Shown piece by piece: positions 6,545 through 14,315 of a stretch of 18,311 bases of DNA. The DNA is from Rhodobacteraceae bacterium UBA6273 (GTDB lineage Bacteria > Pseudomonadota > Alphaproteobacteria > Rhodobacterales > Rhodobacteraceae), in assembly GCA_002440625.1 (NCBI GenBank), contig DJUV01000064.1, forward strand, positions 1-18,311, written 5' to 3'. Numbering within the stretch: the first letter of the stretch is position 1; every line of letters starts with the position of its first letter. Both the position numbers and the translations under genes were made by a program. The notes beneath the pieces were generated by a model. It made no database searches. It was not told the origin of the DNA and saw only the letters and a list, made by a program, of their open reading frames with translations.

Positions 6545-8500
6545 ATGGCCGACGACCTCCTCTCCGCCCGCGCGGATGACTACAACGCATCCGCGATCGA
6601 GGTGCTGGAAGGGCTTGAACCTGTCCGCAAGCGGCCCGGCATGTATATCGGCGGTACCGACGAACGCGCGCTCCACCACATGGTGGCCGAGATCCTCGAC
6701 AACGCGATGGACGAGGCGGTGGCGGGCCATGCCAACCGGATCGAGGTGGAACTGCACGCCGACTTCTCCGTCACCGTGCGCGACAACGGCCGCGGCATCC
6801 CGGTCGATCCGCACCCGAAATTCCCCGGCAAGTCGGCATTGGAGGTCATTCTCTGCACTCTCCACGCCGGCGGCAAGTTCTCCAACAAGGCCTATTCCAC
6901 TTCCGGCGGCCTCAACGGCGTCGGCTCCTCGGTCGTAAACGCCCTGTCCGACGCGATGGTGGTCGAGGTCGCCCGCAACAAGGAGCTTTACGAACAAAGC
7001 TTCTCGCGCGGGGTGCCGCAGGGGCCGATCCGGAAAGTGGGGGCCGCGCCGAACCGCCGCGGTACCTCCGTCACCTTCCACCCCGACCCTGAGATCTTCG
7101 GCCATCTCCAGTTCAAGCCCGCGCGGCTTTTCAAGATGGTCCGCTCCAAGGCCTATCTCTTCTCCGGCGTGGAGATCCGCTGGAAATCCGCCGTCGAGGA
7201 TGGCGAGACGCCCGCCGAGGCGAGCTTTCACTACCCGAACGGCCTTGCCGACTTCCTTGCGCTCTCGATGGAAGGCGCCACGACCTATGCCGAGCGGCCC
7301 TTCGCCGGCAAGGTCGGCTTTCAGGAGAAATTCGGCGTCCCCGGATCGGTCGAATGGGCAATCAACTGGACGCCGATGCGCGACGGCTTCCTGCATTCCT
7401 ACTGCAACACCGTGCCCACGCCCGAAGGCGGCACGCATGAGGCCGGCTTCTGGGCAGCGATCCTGAAGGGCATCCGCGCCTACGGCGATCTGGTGAAAAA
7501 CCGCAAGGCGAGCGAGATCACCCGCGAAGACATGCTCACCGGGGGCTGCGCCCTCATCTCGATCTTCATCCGCGAGCCGTCCTTCGTCGGCCAGACCAAG
7601 GACCGGCTTTCGACCGAGGAAGCCGCGAAATGGGTGGAAAGTGCCGTCCGCGACCATTTCGACAACTGGCTGGCGTCGGATACCAAATCCGCCGGCGCGA
7701 TCCTCGATTTCCTCGTCCTGCGCGCCGAGGAACGCCTGCGTCGCCGGGCCGAGAAGGAGACGCAGCGCAAGACCGCAACGAAGAAACTGCGCCTCCCCGG
7801 CAAGCTCGTCGACTGTTCGGCGACCAACCGCGAGGGGACGGAGCTTTTCATCGTCGAAGGCGACAGCGCCGGCGGCTCCGCCAAGATGGCCCGCGACCGG
7901 ACCAATCAGGCGCTTTTGCCCTTGCGCGGCAAGATCCTGAACGTCCTTGGCGCCGCCTCGGCGAAGATGGGCCAGAACCAGGAGATCAGCGACCTCGCCC
8001 AGGCGCTCGGCGTCGGGCTTGGCACCAAGTTCCGCGTCGATGACCTGCGCTATGACAAGGTCATCATCATGACCGACGCCGATGTCGACGGCGCCCATAT
8101 CGCCTCGCTCCTGATGACCTTCTTCTTCACCCAGATGCGGCCGATGATCGACAAGGGGCATCTCTATCTGGCCTGTCCGCCCTTGTACCGGCTGACCCAG
8201 GGGGCGAAGCGCATCTACGTCTCTGACGATGCCGAGAAAGAGGCGATGCTGGCCAAGGGCCTCGGCGGCAAGGGCAAGATCGACGTCCAGCGCTTCAAGG
8301 GCCTGGGCGAGATGGACGCCAAGGACCTCAAGGACACGACGATGAACCCGGCGACCCGGAAACTGATCCGGGTGTCGATTGATGAGGATGAGCCGGGGGA
8401 AACGTCCGATCTGGTGGAACGGCTGATGGGCAAGAAGCCGGAATTGCGGTTCCAGTATATCAGCGAGAATGCGAGATTTGTGGAGGAGCTGGATGTTTAG
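6545..8500 (+). CDS. parE: DNA topoisomerase IV subunit B, 651 aa
   Basis: This is the ATPase subunit of topoisomerase IV, which with ParC separates replicated chromosomes. GHKL ATPase: Glu49 (general base) and Asn53 in EILDNAMDE, Asp80 in RDNGRGIPVD, GGLNGVGSSVVNALS as ATP lid, and the QTK-loop Lys in GQTKDRL. TOPRIM: EGDSAGGSA (438-446) and TDADVDG with metal ligands Asp511, Asp513 and Asp515. The 651-residue length fits ParE, not the roughly 800-residue GyrB. ATG 6545 (MADDLL) was preferred over the upstream in-frame ATG at 6485. The stop (TAG 8498-8500) overlaps the stop of the convergent DUF4393 gene. Confidence 0.96.
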   Translation: MADDLLSARADDYNASAIEVLEGLEPVRKRPGMYIGGTDERALHHMVAEILDNAMDEAVAGHANRIEVELHADFSVTVRDNGRGIPVDPHPKFPGKSALEVILCTLHAGGKFSNKAYSTSGGLNGVGSSVVNALSDAMVVEVARNKELYEQSFSRGVPQGPIRKVGAAPNRRGTSVTFHPDPEIFGHLQFKPARLFKMVRSKAYLFSGVEIRWKSAVEDGETPAEASFHYPNGLADFLALSMEGATTYAERPFAGKVGFQEKFGVPGSVEWAINWTPMRDGFLHSYCNTVPTPEGGTHEAGFWAAILKGIRAYGDLVKNRKASEITREDMLTGGCALISIFIREPSFVGQTKDRLSTEEAAKWVESAVRDHFDNWLASDTKSAGAILDFLVLRAEERLRRRAEKETQRKTATKKLRLPGKLVDCSATNREGTELFIVEGDSAGGSAKMARDRTNQALLPLRGKILNVLGAASAKMGQNQEISDLAQALGVGLGTKFRVDDLRYDKVIIMTDADVDGAHIASLLMTFFFTQMRPMIDKGHLYLACPPLYRLTQGAKRIYVSDDAEKEAMLAKGLGGKGKIDVQRFKGLGEMDAKDLKDTTMNPATRKLIRVSIDEDEPGETSDLVERLMGKKPELRFQYISENARFVEELDV

Positions 8501-9324
8501 GCGTGATACTTGAGGCAAGCATTGCTGAAACTTTTACCAAACATCGAAAGCTCGATGCTACCCTTTACGATCGTTAGTTTGCGACCATCACCGACAGCAT
8601 CCATTTGCGACCTAGCCCGCTGAATTTCATCAGATTCTTCTATTTCCGTGTATGCGCCATCTAAAACTAGATGCCGGGTATATCTAGCGTCGACAAGACC
8701 CAGCCTCTCCAGATTGTCTATGGAAGCGTGAAACCGATCCGCATCTTCACCCGAACGCACGCCGCAGTCTCTGTAAAGACTGGGAGAGAAGTGTGTTCGA
8801 ATGTCTATCCCCTCCCTCTTTTCATTATCCAGTCTTAAAATCGAGGACGCAACTATCTCTTGATCGGATATCGCTTTAATTACACGTGCGTCGAAAACAC
8901 TCATAGCCGATATTATTGAAACAAAACTCGGGTGGGCGTGTTGCATCTCGTCCGAGTTCATGGCCGTGGCCAGTAAGCCAGCGAACATATCGCTCAATTC
9001 GTCCTTGTGACCGGTATACTTTAAAGCTTCAACGGTTGGGCCAGCTATTGAAAGATCTGGGGTAACGATCTTTTCTGGCTCAATGTCTTTTAATATCCTT
9101 GAAACTTTCGACGATACCCACTCCTCTACCTGATGAGCACCCCATACAAGTCCACGGACTGGCAGCAAGGCAACATTCACGCATTGCCCGACTGTCTCTA
9201 GCGCCATTCCGGCTTGTCGCGCAACTGGCTGCAAGGCATCTTGATAGATCGGCACGGCGTTGGCTAAATTGGCTGCAGCATTCATTGCATCTGAAATATT
9301 GCCTGATTCTCTCTTTTCGCTCAT
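8497..9324 (-). CDS. DUF4393 / Abi-alpha-like protein, 275 aa
   Basis: Resemblance to DUF4393 (Abi-alpha) rests on a helical N-terminus with DALQPVARQAGMALETVG, a moderately hydrophobic segment VALLPVRGLVWGAHQVEEWV (about 51-70), then PEKIVTPDLSIAGPTVEAL (83-101) and KDELSDMFAGLLATAMNSD (107-125). This order is what I recall of the family, whose members are tied to abortive phage infection; the molecular mechanism is not known to me. GAGGTG is 6 bases before the ATG. Three 60-base lines counted by eye gave 38, 37 and 47% G+C (8521, 8821, 9001) against 65% in a parE line (8281), which suggests horizontal acquisition. Its TAA and the parE TAG share bases (TTAG). Confidence 0.75.
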   Translation of the reverse strand: MSEKRESGNISDAMNAAANLANAVPIYQDALQPVARQAGMALETVGQCVNVALLPVRGLVWGAHQVEEWVSSKVSRILKDIEPEKIVTPDLSIAGPTVEALKYTGHKDELSDMFAGLLATAMNSDEMQHAHPSFVSIISAMSVFDARVIKAISDQEIVASSILRLDNEKREGIDIRTHFSPSLYRDCGVRSGEDADRFHASIDNLERLGLVDARYTRHLVLDGAYTEIEESDEIQRARSQMDAVGDGRKLTIVKGSIELSMFGKSFSNACLKYHA

Positions 9325-9373
9325 GCGTACACCTCAAATGTCCACAAGTATCCTCTTTCAATGGGCACGCCAA

Positions 9374-9393
9374 AGCAAGCCGTAGCAAGCCGT
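9374..9393. repeat. Two tandem copies of a 10-base unit
   Basis: AGCAAGCCGT occurs twice without a gap (9374-9383, 9384-9393), followed by a further A. It borders the left arm of the inverted repeat that starts at 9391. Possibly a slippage product or an insertion-boundary footprint. Confidence 0.6.
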
Positions 9394-9465
9394 AGGTCGG
9401 GGTTCACCCCGACTCTCTCCCGTATCCTCGGCCTTCCGCCACGGCAGGGTAAACCCCGCCCTACG
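9391..9465. repeat. 75-bp element with near-perfect 19-bp terminal inverted repeats
   Basis: Positions 9391-9409 and 9447-9465 are inverted copies matching at 17 of 19 bases, with a 37-base centre. The left copy also folds on itself (GTCGGGG/CCCCGAC, 9396-9413). The core resembles the GTAGGGCGGGGTTTACC type of scattered palindromic repeat that I recall from Rhodobacterales intergenic DNA; this is memory, not a search. It could be a REP doublet or a very small MITE. Confidence 0.55.
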
Positions 9466-9500
9466 TCGCCTCTGGCACCGCCCCAAGAAGTCTATCTCCC

Positions 9501-9950
9501 GCCCGATTTGTCCGTCGACAAATCGGGCCGCGCCTGCCTGCCCCTCGGCAGGCGCGTTACCGCGCGCTCCCTGCCCGCCCGACACGGGCGGGCGTTCGCC
9601 GGGGAAATCGTCCACTGGACGATTTCTGATCCCGTCTCACCCCAGGCAGCTGCGCCCCGATTTCCAAACCGACGGTACCAGCGGAAACCCCCTTGCCCTC
9701 CGGCTTGCGCCTCCGGGCAATCGGGCCGGGTGACGTGCCACTGGCACGTCCTTTTCCGGTCCTCGGTCCTCACGCCCGCCGTTGCGCAGTACCCCCCGCC
9801 CCCGTCGGGCAAATTGCCCGACACCTGCCGGGACGGATGTCCGACGCAAACCCGACGCCTGCCACCCCCTGCCGATGCCGCTTGTACGGCAGGCCGGCGA
9901 GGCCTAGACTCCGTTTCGGCCCAGCGATCCGTCCGGCATGAACCGGACGA
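9501..9950. repeat. Array of short perfect hairpins
   Basis: Stems found by eye: 9501-9528 (12 bp, loop CGTC); 9529-9556 (10 bp, loop 8), with no gap after the first; 9573-9593 (9 bp, loop ACA); 9604-9626 (10 bp, loop ACT); 9693-9720 (6 bp plus inner pairing); 9732-9750 (8 bp, loop ACT, then CTTTT); 9804-9822 (8 bp, loop AAT); 9868-9893 (7 bp, loop 12); 9930-9949 (7 bp, loop 6). Stem sequences differ from each other, so this is neither a tandem repeat nor CRISPR. With the element at 9391-9465 this fills most of the 648-base gap between genes. Function unknown. Confidence 0.75.
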
Positions 9951-9972
9951 CCTCCGGCCAAAGGAACATCCC

Positions 9973-10104
9973 ATGTCCAAGGAAAAGAGCCGCGGCAACA
10001 AGGAAGCCAAGAAGCCGAAGAAGGAAAAGCCGAAGGTCTCCGCCACGGCAAATTCCGGCGCTTCGAAAGCCGATACCACGATCGCGGGCAAGAAGGTCAA
10101 GTGA
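9973..10104 (+). CDS. Small Lys-rich conserved protein, 43 aa
   Basis: A short, highly basic protein starting MSKEKSRGNKEAKKPKKEK and ending in IAGKKVK. I recall near-identical small proteins annotated as hypothetical across many alphaproteobacteria. It has AAGGAA about 7 bases before its ATG. No membrane segment or known domain; the charge suggests binding to nucleic acid or ribosomes, which is inference. It opens directly after the hairpin array. The frame stays open upstream to 9361, but that stretch is palindromic non-coding DNA. A 7-bp hairpin follows the stop. Confidence 0.75.
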   Translation: MSKEKSRGNKEAKKPKKEKPKVSATANSGASKADTTIAGKKVK

Positions 10105-10115
10105 CCCCGGGGCCT

Positions 10116-10133
10116 CCTGCCCTCAGGGGCAGG
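10116..10133. terminator. Hairpin between convergent gene ends
   Basis: CCTGCCC (10116-10122) pairs with GGGCAGG (10127-10133) around a 4-base loop, 12 bases after the stop of the small Lys-rich gene. It overlaps the stop and last codons of the opposing arylsulfotransferase-like gene. It lacks T runs; a two-way terminator is plausible. Confidence 0.4.
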
Positions 10134-11502
10134 ACCAGTCCTTCACCGTGAAATATCCCGCCGGAAAGACCCGCGCGCCGGTCATCTCCAGCACCCGGTC
10201 GGCGTCGAACCGGTTGATGTATTCCCACACTGTCCGCCCCTCCCCGTCGATCTGCAACGCCCGCCCGGCGTCAGGTTCGGTGATGAGAAAGCCGCCATCA
10301 GGCAAGGGCTGGATATATCCGCGAACGACGCTCATCATCTCCTGTCCCGGCCGCGTGCCATAGCGCACCAGTGACGCGGCTGATTTCGGATCGACCGAAA
10401 GGATCTGCGAACGGCGCGGCTGGCTAAGGTCGGTCACGCCGTCCGGGTCGCTTTGATAGTCATAGGCATTGTTGTTGAAGACGCCGATGGTGCCGTCCTG
10501 CAGAAATTGTGCGCTGTGCTGACGTAGCCAGGGTCCTGTGCTGTGCCATTTCACTTTCCAGGTCGTGGGATCCACGACGAAGACCAGGTTGTAGTCCCGG
10601 ATCGAAACCACGAGATCGCCGGCGCGGAACTCAGGGAAGGCGGGCGCAAGGGCGGAAGGCAATTCGGCAATCATGTTGAGGTGCAAAAGTTCGCTGTCGG
10701 CGAATGTCCCGACGTCAAGGCTGTTACCCGTGGCGCTCAGCAGCGGCTCAAGGCCGTTGTCCATCAGGATGCGGAACACCGATTTCTGCTGCAGGATCCG
10801 GCCATTCTCGCCGACCCGCAGGATAAGATCGTCGTCGATCCGGCCCTGCTCCCGATCGGGGCTGACGATGGGCCGATAGGCGGGCGCATTCGGGTCAGGC
10901 TCGACCCGGAGCCCACCCATCCAGTAGCCGCCGCTTGCCGCCGGCTCGATCGAATGGTGCATCCGCTCCGGCAGCGCCCAGAGCCGCGCGCCGCAGCGGT
11001 CGAGCTTCACCGCGCCCTGGTATTCGAAATTGAACAGCACCGACCCGTCCGGCTCGATGTAGGAGCCGTGCAGGTCGATGTTCCAGTCAGTCTCGGGCGC
11101 GCCGGACTTTCCCACGCGCTCAGGCAAAAGCCTCGAAAACGCGGCGGGCCAGGCTGCCACGATACTCCCGTCGCGGCGCAGAAGCCGCAGACCCGGATTG
11201 TCGCCGAAAAAACCGGTCAGAAGGATCAGATCATCACTGGCTGGAGCCGTGTTCACCGTTACCCCTGCGCCCGGCTGGCGCGAGGGCTGCAGAAAATGCG
11301 TCGGCTCGACGCCCGCCGTCTGATCCCAGGCGGCGGCCAGCGTCTCGGCGGCTTGCGCGGTCAGATCACTGAAAAGGCTGCCCGCGTCCCTGGGCGATCC
11401 CTTCACGTAGCCCGCAAGAAACGCCACGCCACTGAGGCCGATAACGCCAATCGTCCACGCGATCTTTGGGTAGTTCCGTTCATACCGGCTGGCCAGACGC
11501 AT
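10123..11502 (-). CDS. Membrane-anchored arylsulfotransferase (ASST)-like protein, 459 aa
   Basis: Residues 14-33 (IAWTIGVIGLSGVAFLAGYV) form one N-terminal membrane anchor; the rest should lie in the periplasm. The body is a repetitive beta-propeller-like chain with His-containing motifs spaced as in the ASST family: NIDLHGSYIEPDGSVLFNFE (about 141-160), MHHSIEP (about 181-187), ELLHLNMI (about 271-278) and RQHSAQFLQDGTIGVFNNN (about 327-345). Classical ASST moves sulfate between phenols through a His; whether this protein does so is not known. A good minus-strand promoter lies just upstream. It is convergent with the small Lys-rich gene. The family call is fairly firm, the activity is not. 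Confidence 0.8.
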   Translation of the reverse strand: MRLASRYERNYPKIAWTIGVIGLSGVAFLAGYVKGSPRDAGSLFSDLTAQAAETLAAAWDQTAGVEPTHFLQPSRQPGAGVTVNTAPASDDLILLTGFFGDNPGLRLLRRDGSIVAAWPAAFSRLLPERVGKSGAPETDWNIDLHGSYIEPDGSVLFNFEYQGAVKLDRCGARLWALPERMHHSIEPAASGGYWMGGLRVEPDPNAPAYRPIVSPDREQGRIDDDLILRVGENGRILQQKSVFRILMDNGLEPLLSATGNSLDVGTFADSELLHLNMIAELPSALAPAFPEFRAGDLVVSIRDYNLVFVVDPTTWKVKWHSTGPWLRQHSAQFLQDGTIGVFNNNAYDYQSDPDGVTDLSQPRRSQILSVDPKSAASLVRYGTRPGQEMMSVVRGYIQPLPDGGFLITEPDAGRALQIDGEGRTVWEYINRFDADRVLEMTGARVFPAGYFTVKDWSCP

Positions 11503-11782
11503 CTTCGTGCCGTGCCCGAGATCAGTGTTGCCGTTGACATGATAGCATGCACATTTCGAGTAGCCAACGTCCGGCCAGAGGTCGGTATTGTCTCAGTCTG
11601 AATTTGATTTCTTGTACGAACTGCGCTGCCCCGGCCTGGGCGCAATTGCGCCGAGTATCTTCAGGTGGTTCCGCTCATGGTAACCCCCAAGCGACATGGA
11701 CCGCGATCTCCAGCGACTGGCCACAAAGCCGCGCCTCTGGCACATTGATTGCCTTCCGCAACCCGCCGGAAAGGATCGGATT
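11503..11782. other. Intergenic region, no gene recognised
   Basis: Only the promoter at 11539-11567 and a 14-bp perfect palindrome GGCGCAATTGCGCC (11639-11652) stand out. The open frames across it are short and resemble no family I know. The palindrome lies 131 bases past the cytochrome stop and could be a terminator stem or a protein site. Confidence 0.5.
11539..11567 (-). promoter_or_regulatory. Sigma-70-type promoter for the arylsulfotransferase-like gene
   Basis: Read on the minus strand: TTGGCT (11562-11567) and TATCAT (11539-11544) with exactly 17 bases between. The -10 matches 5 of 6 consensus bases and the -35 matches 4 of 6. It ends 37 bases before the ATG at 11502. No strong ribosome site was found next to that ATG. 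Confidence 0.55.
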
Positions 11783-12190
11783 TCAGCGCTGAATGCCGCG
11801 CAGATACTCGGCCAGTGCGACGAGATTTGCGGGGGTCGGCGTCCGCACCCTATCGGCGGTTTCGACCATGACGACCGGCCCCCCTTGCAGGTCGATGCCA
11901 AGCTCCGGCATGATCGAGCTGTGGTCGTTGCGGCGGGTATAGCCATCGATCACGGACATGACGCGGACCATCGGGAAGGTGCCGCCGTTCCGTTCGGCGA
12001 TGCGGGTCAGGTCGGCGGGGCGCTTGGCCAGCCCTTCGGCGGCCGGGCCGCCTCCGGTGCCGTCGCGGCCATGGCAGGTCACGCAATACTGGTCGAAAAG
12101 CGCCCGGCCGGCCACGCGACCATCCGGCGCGCAGGCGGCAAGGGCAAAAAGGCCGAGGGTCAATCCGGCCGTCAAGGCAAGGGTCTTCAT
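11783..12190 (-). CDS. Class I c-type cytochrome lipoprotein, 135 aa
   Basis: Signal peptide with a lipobox ending ALAAC, so Cys20 would be the lipidated residue. One haem site, CVTCH at residues 36-40, with Met94 (SSIMPELG) as likely distal ligand. The motif GRDGTGGGP right after the haem site is typical of small electron-carrier cytochromes c. It should sit on the periplasmic face of a membrane and pass electrons; its partner is unknown. GGAG lies 7 bases before the ATG. It is 65 bases downstream of lolD on the same strand and could be read from the same transcript. Confidence 0.88.
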   Translation of the reverse strand: MKTLALTAGLTLGLFALAACAPDGRVAGRALFDQYCVTCHGRDGTGGGPAAEGLAKRPADLTRIAERNGGTFPMVRVMSVIDGYTRRNDHSSIMPELGIDLQGGPVVMVETADRVRTPTPANLVALAEYLRGIQR

Positions 12191-12255
12191 CGCGTTTCTC
12201 CGGGTCCAGTCAGGGCGAAGTCTAGCCGCCCCTCAGCCCGGCGCCTTGATCCGGA

Positions 12256-12939
12256 TCATCCGGCGATGAGCCGCCCGCCTTCGAGTCTGACCACCCGGTC
12301 CATCCGCGCGGCGATCTCGAGGTTATGGGTGGCGATCAGCGCCGAAAGGCCGGTCTCGCGCACCAGCGCCATCAGAACGTCGAAGACCTGATCGGCGGTG
12401 GCGGGGTCAAGGTTGCCGGTCGGCTCGTCTGCGAGAAGGAGGCGGGGAGAATTGGCCAGCGCCCGGCAGAAGGCCACGCGCTGCTGTTCGCCGCCGGAAA
12501 GTGCGGCGGGACGGTGGTTCGCCCGCTGGGCGACACCGACCTTGCCCAGAAGATCTCGCGCCCTCGCCTCGGCCGGCCCACGCGCCACCCCGGCGGCAAG
12601 CTGCGGCAGGACAATGTTTTCCTGTGCCGTGAATTCGGGCAGGAGATGGTGGAACTGGTAGACGAACCCCACCCCTGTCCGGCGCAGGGCCGTCCGGTCA
12701 CGGTCCGAAAGCCCGGTCGCATCCTGCCCCGCGATCATGACCCGGCCCGCGTCGGCGCTGTCGAGAAGCCCGGCGATATGGAGAAGCGTCGACTTCCCCG
12801 CCCCGGAGGGCGCCACCAGCGCCACCAACTCCCCTTCGGCGAGGCTGAGGTCCAGCCCGCCCAGCACCCGGACCTCGCCCGGTGTCCCGACAAGATAGGC
12901 CTTGTCGATGCCCCGAAGCTCCAGCACCGGACTACTCAT
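12256..12939 (-). CDS. lolD: Lipoprotein-releasing system ATP-binding protein, 227 aa
   Basis: ATPase of the LolCDE exporter, which extracts mature lipoproteins from the inner membrane for transfer to LolA. Walker A is APSGAGKST (43-51, Lys49), Q-loop Gln95, signature LSGGEQQR (147-154), Walker B LLLADEP (167-173) and switch His205. The Walker A begins Ala-Pro where many ABC proteins have Gly-x, a variant I associate with alphaproteobacterial LolD. The start overlaps the 3' end of the permease gene by 8 bases, indicating coupled translation and a 1:1 complex. Confidence 0.93.
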   Translation of the reverse strand: MSSPVLELRGIDKAYLVGTPGEVRVLGGLDLSLAEGELVALVAPSGAGKSTLLHIAGLLDSADAGRVMIAGQDATGLSDRDRTALRRTGVGFVYQFHHLLPEFTAQENIVLPQLAAGVARGPAEARARDLLGKVGVAQRANHRPAALSGGEQQRVAFCRALANSPRLLLADEPTGNLDPATADQVFDVLMALVRETGLSALIATHNLEIAARMDRVVRLEGGRLIAG

Positions 12940-14218
12940 AACGCAGCGCCTCGACCGGGTTCATCCGGGCCGCGCGGCGGGCCGGGAAGATGGTGACGAT
13001 GAACGACAGAAGGATCGAAAGCGTCACCGCCCTGCCGATGTCCCAGGCCCTCAGCTCCGCCGGCAGCCGGTAGATGCCGCGGATCGACGGGTCCCAGGCA
13101 CCGCCGCCGGTCATCCAGTTGATCCCTGACATGATGCCGTCGATATTCCAGGCGATGAGGCAGCCGAGAAGGACGCCGGCCACGGTGCCGGTGATGCCGA
13201 CGAAGGCGCCGCAAAGGAAGAAGACGCGCATCACCGAGCCTTCCGTCAGGCCCATGGTCCTAAGAATACCAATGTCGCGGCCCTTGTTCTTGACCAGCAT
13301 GACAAGGCCCGAAGTGATGTTCAGCGCCGCGATCAGCACGATCAGCGACAGGATCAGGAACATCACGTCATCCTCGATGTCGAGCGCGTTGAGAAAGGCG
13401 CCGGACCGGTCCTTCCAGGTCCAGACGTAGCGCGCATCGCCCGCCGCCGCCTGCAACGCGGGCACGATAGCGTCGATGGATTCGGGATCGCTGACATAGA
13501 CCTCGATCTGGTCGGCGGCCCCTTCGCGGTTGAAGAAGGACTGCGCCTCAAGGAGCGGCAGGTAGAGCCGGGCGCTGTCCACATCGGCGCGCCCGGCGGA
13601 AAAGATGTAGACGACCTCATAGACATTGACGCGCGGGCTGGTGCCGAAGGCGGTCTTGACGCCATTCGGCTGGATCAGCTTAACCTTGTCGCCGACGCCA
13701 AGGCCCAGCGTCCGCGCCATGCCCGCCCCCATGGCGATGCCATCCTCAAAGCGCGCGATATCACCCAGGGGCGGCGGCGCGCCCTTGAAGCTCGGCAGCG
13801 CCTTCAGCACATCCGGCGTCACGCCGTGAACCTCGCCGACGGAGGATTGGTCGCCGAAGGTCGCCATGGCATAGCCAAGAACGCGGGGGTTGGCGCGGAC
13901 CACGCCCGGCACGGCGCGGACCTTTTCGGTCAGGGCATCGTAGTCGGTGATCGCCGTGGTGGAGCGGCCGTTCTCATCGACATTCGCGTAATTGCCGATC
14001 TCGGCATGGGCATAGGCGCCGATGACGGTGTTGACGAACTCGGTACGGAACCCGGTGCGCACGGCAAGCGTCACCACAAGCGCCATCACGCCAAGGGCGA
14101 TGCCGACAAGGCTGATCCAGGTCATGACGCTGACCCCGCCCTCGGCGCGCCGCGCGCGCAAGTAGCGCCAGGCGATCATGAATTCGAAAGGCGCGAAGGG
14201 CGCGGTACGGCTTGCCAT
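12932..14218 (-). CDS. Lipoprotein-releasing system permease LolC/LolE, 428 aa
   Basis: Membrane subunit of the same exporter. It opens with [20 protein letters not shown], typical of LolC/E, then TM1 (about 31-53), a large periplasmic MacB-type domain (about 55-280), and three C-terminal FtsX-type helices, the first being [18 protein letters not shown]. The ending [16 protein letters not shown] is the family hallmark. There is one permease gene here, not separate lolC and lolE, so the complex may be a homodimer. The ATG at 14218 (MASRTAPF) was preferred over the in-frame ATG at 14275. Confidence 0.92.
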   Translation of the reverse strand: MASRTAPFAPFEFMIAWRYLRARRAEGGVSVMTWISLVGIALGVMALVVTLAVRTGFRTEFVNTVIGAYAHAEIGNYANVDENGRSTTAITDYDALTEKVRAVPGVVRANPRVLGYAMATFGDQSSVGEVHGVTPDVLKALPSFKGAPPPLGDIARFEDGIAMGAGMARTLGLGVGDKVKLIQPNGVKTAFGTSPRVNVYEVVYIFSAGRADVDSARLYLPLLEAQSFFNREGAADQIEVYVSDPESIDAIVPALQAAAGDARYVWTWKDRSGAFLNALDIEDDVMFLILSLIVLIAALNITSGLVMLVKNKGRDIGILRTMGLTEGSVMRVFFLCGAFVGITGTVAGVLLGCLIAWNIDGIMSGINWMTGGGAWDPSIRGIYRLPAELRAWDIGRAVTLSILLSFIVTIFPARRAARMNPVEALRYE

Positions 14219-14279
14219 CGGGGGTTCCGGTCTTGAAAGCGCGCGCAAGGTGGCGGTGTGGCCGGGAAAGGTCAAGGCG

Positions 14280-14299
14280 GCAGGGGATCAAATCCCTGC
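14280..14299 (-). terminator. Weak hairpin after the RibD_C reductase gene
   Basis: GCAGGG (14280-14285) and CCCTGC (14294-14299) form a 6-bp stem with an 8-base loop, 16 bases past the stop of the leftward reductase gene. No clear T tract follows on the minus strand. Confidence 0.35.
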
Positions 14300-14315
14300 G
14301 TCATGGTTGGACCGG

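Noticed and set aside
6509..8518. A 669-codon open frame antisense to parE
   Set aside because: Very long, but it mirrors parE codons in a G+C-rich genome; the translation has no recognisable domain while the parE frame has every expected motif.
9391..9950. CRISPR array or integron attC cluster as explanation for the hairpins
   Set aside because: There is no repeated unit at regular spacing, no conserved attC core pairs, no cassette genes and no cas or integrase gene in the window.
9492..10100. A 202-codon minus-strand open frame over the same hairpins
   Set aside because: Its translation is Arg/Gly-rich with no domain, it runs antisense through the Lys-rich gene, and it is open for the same compositional reason.
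9361..10104. A 247-codon plus-strand open frame ending in the Lys-rich protein
   Set aside because: The part before 9973 is made of hairpins and has a low-complexity, Pro/Arg/Cys-rich translation. A clear ribosome site precedes 9973. G+C-rich palindromes rarely contain stops, which explains the open frame.
10543..11601. A 352-codon open frame antisense to the arylsulfotransferase-like gene
   Set aside because: No domain and typical antisense composition; the opposite frame is clearly coding.
11593..11946. Possible transposase or integrase remnant in the gap before the cytochrome gene
   Set aside because: The translations showed no motif I could tie to any transposase family, and the frame overlaps the clear cytochrome gene.
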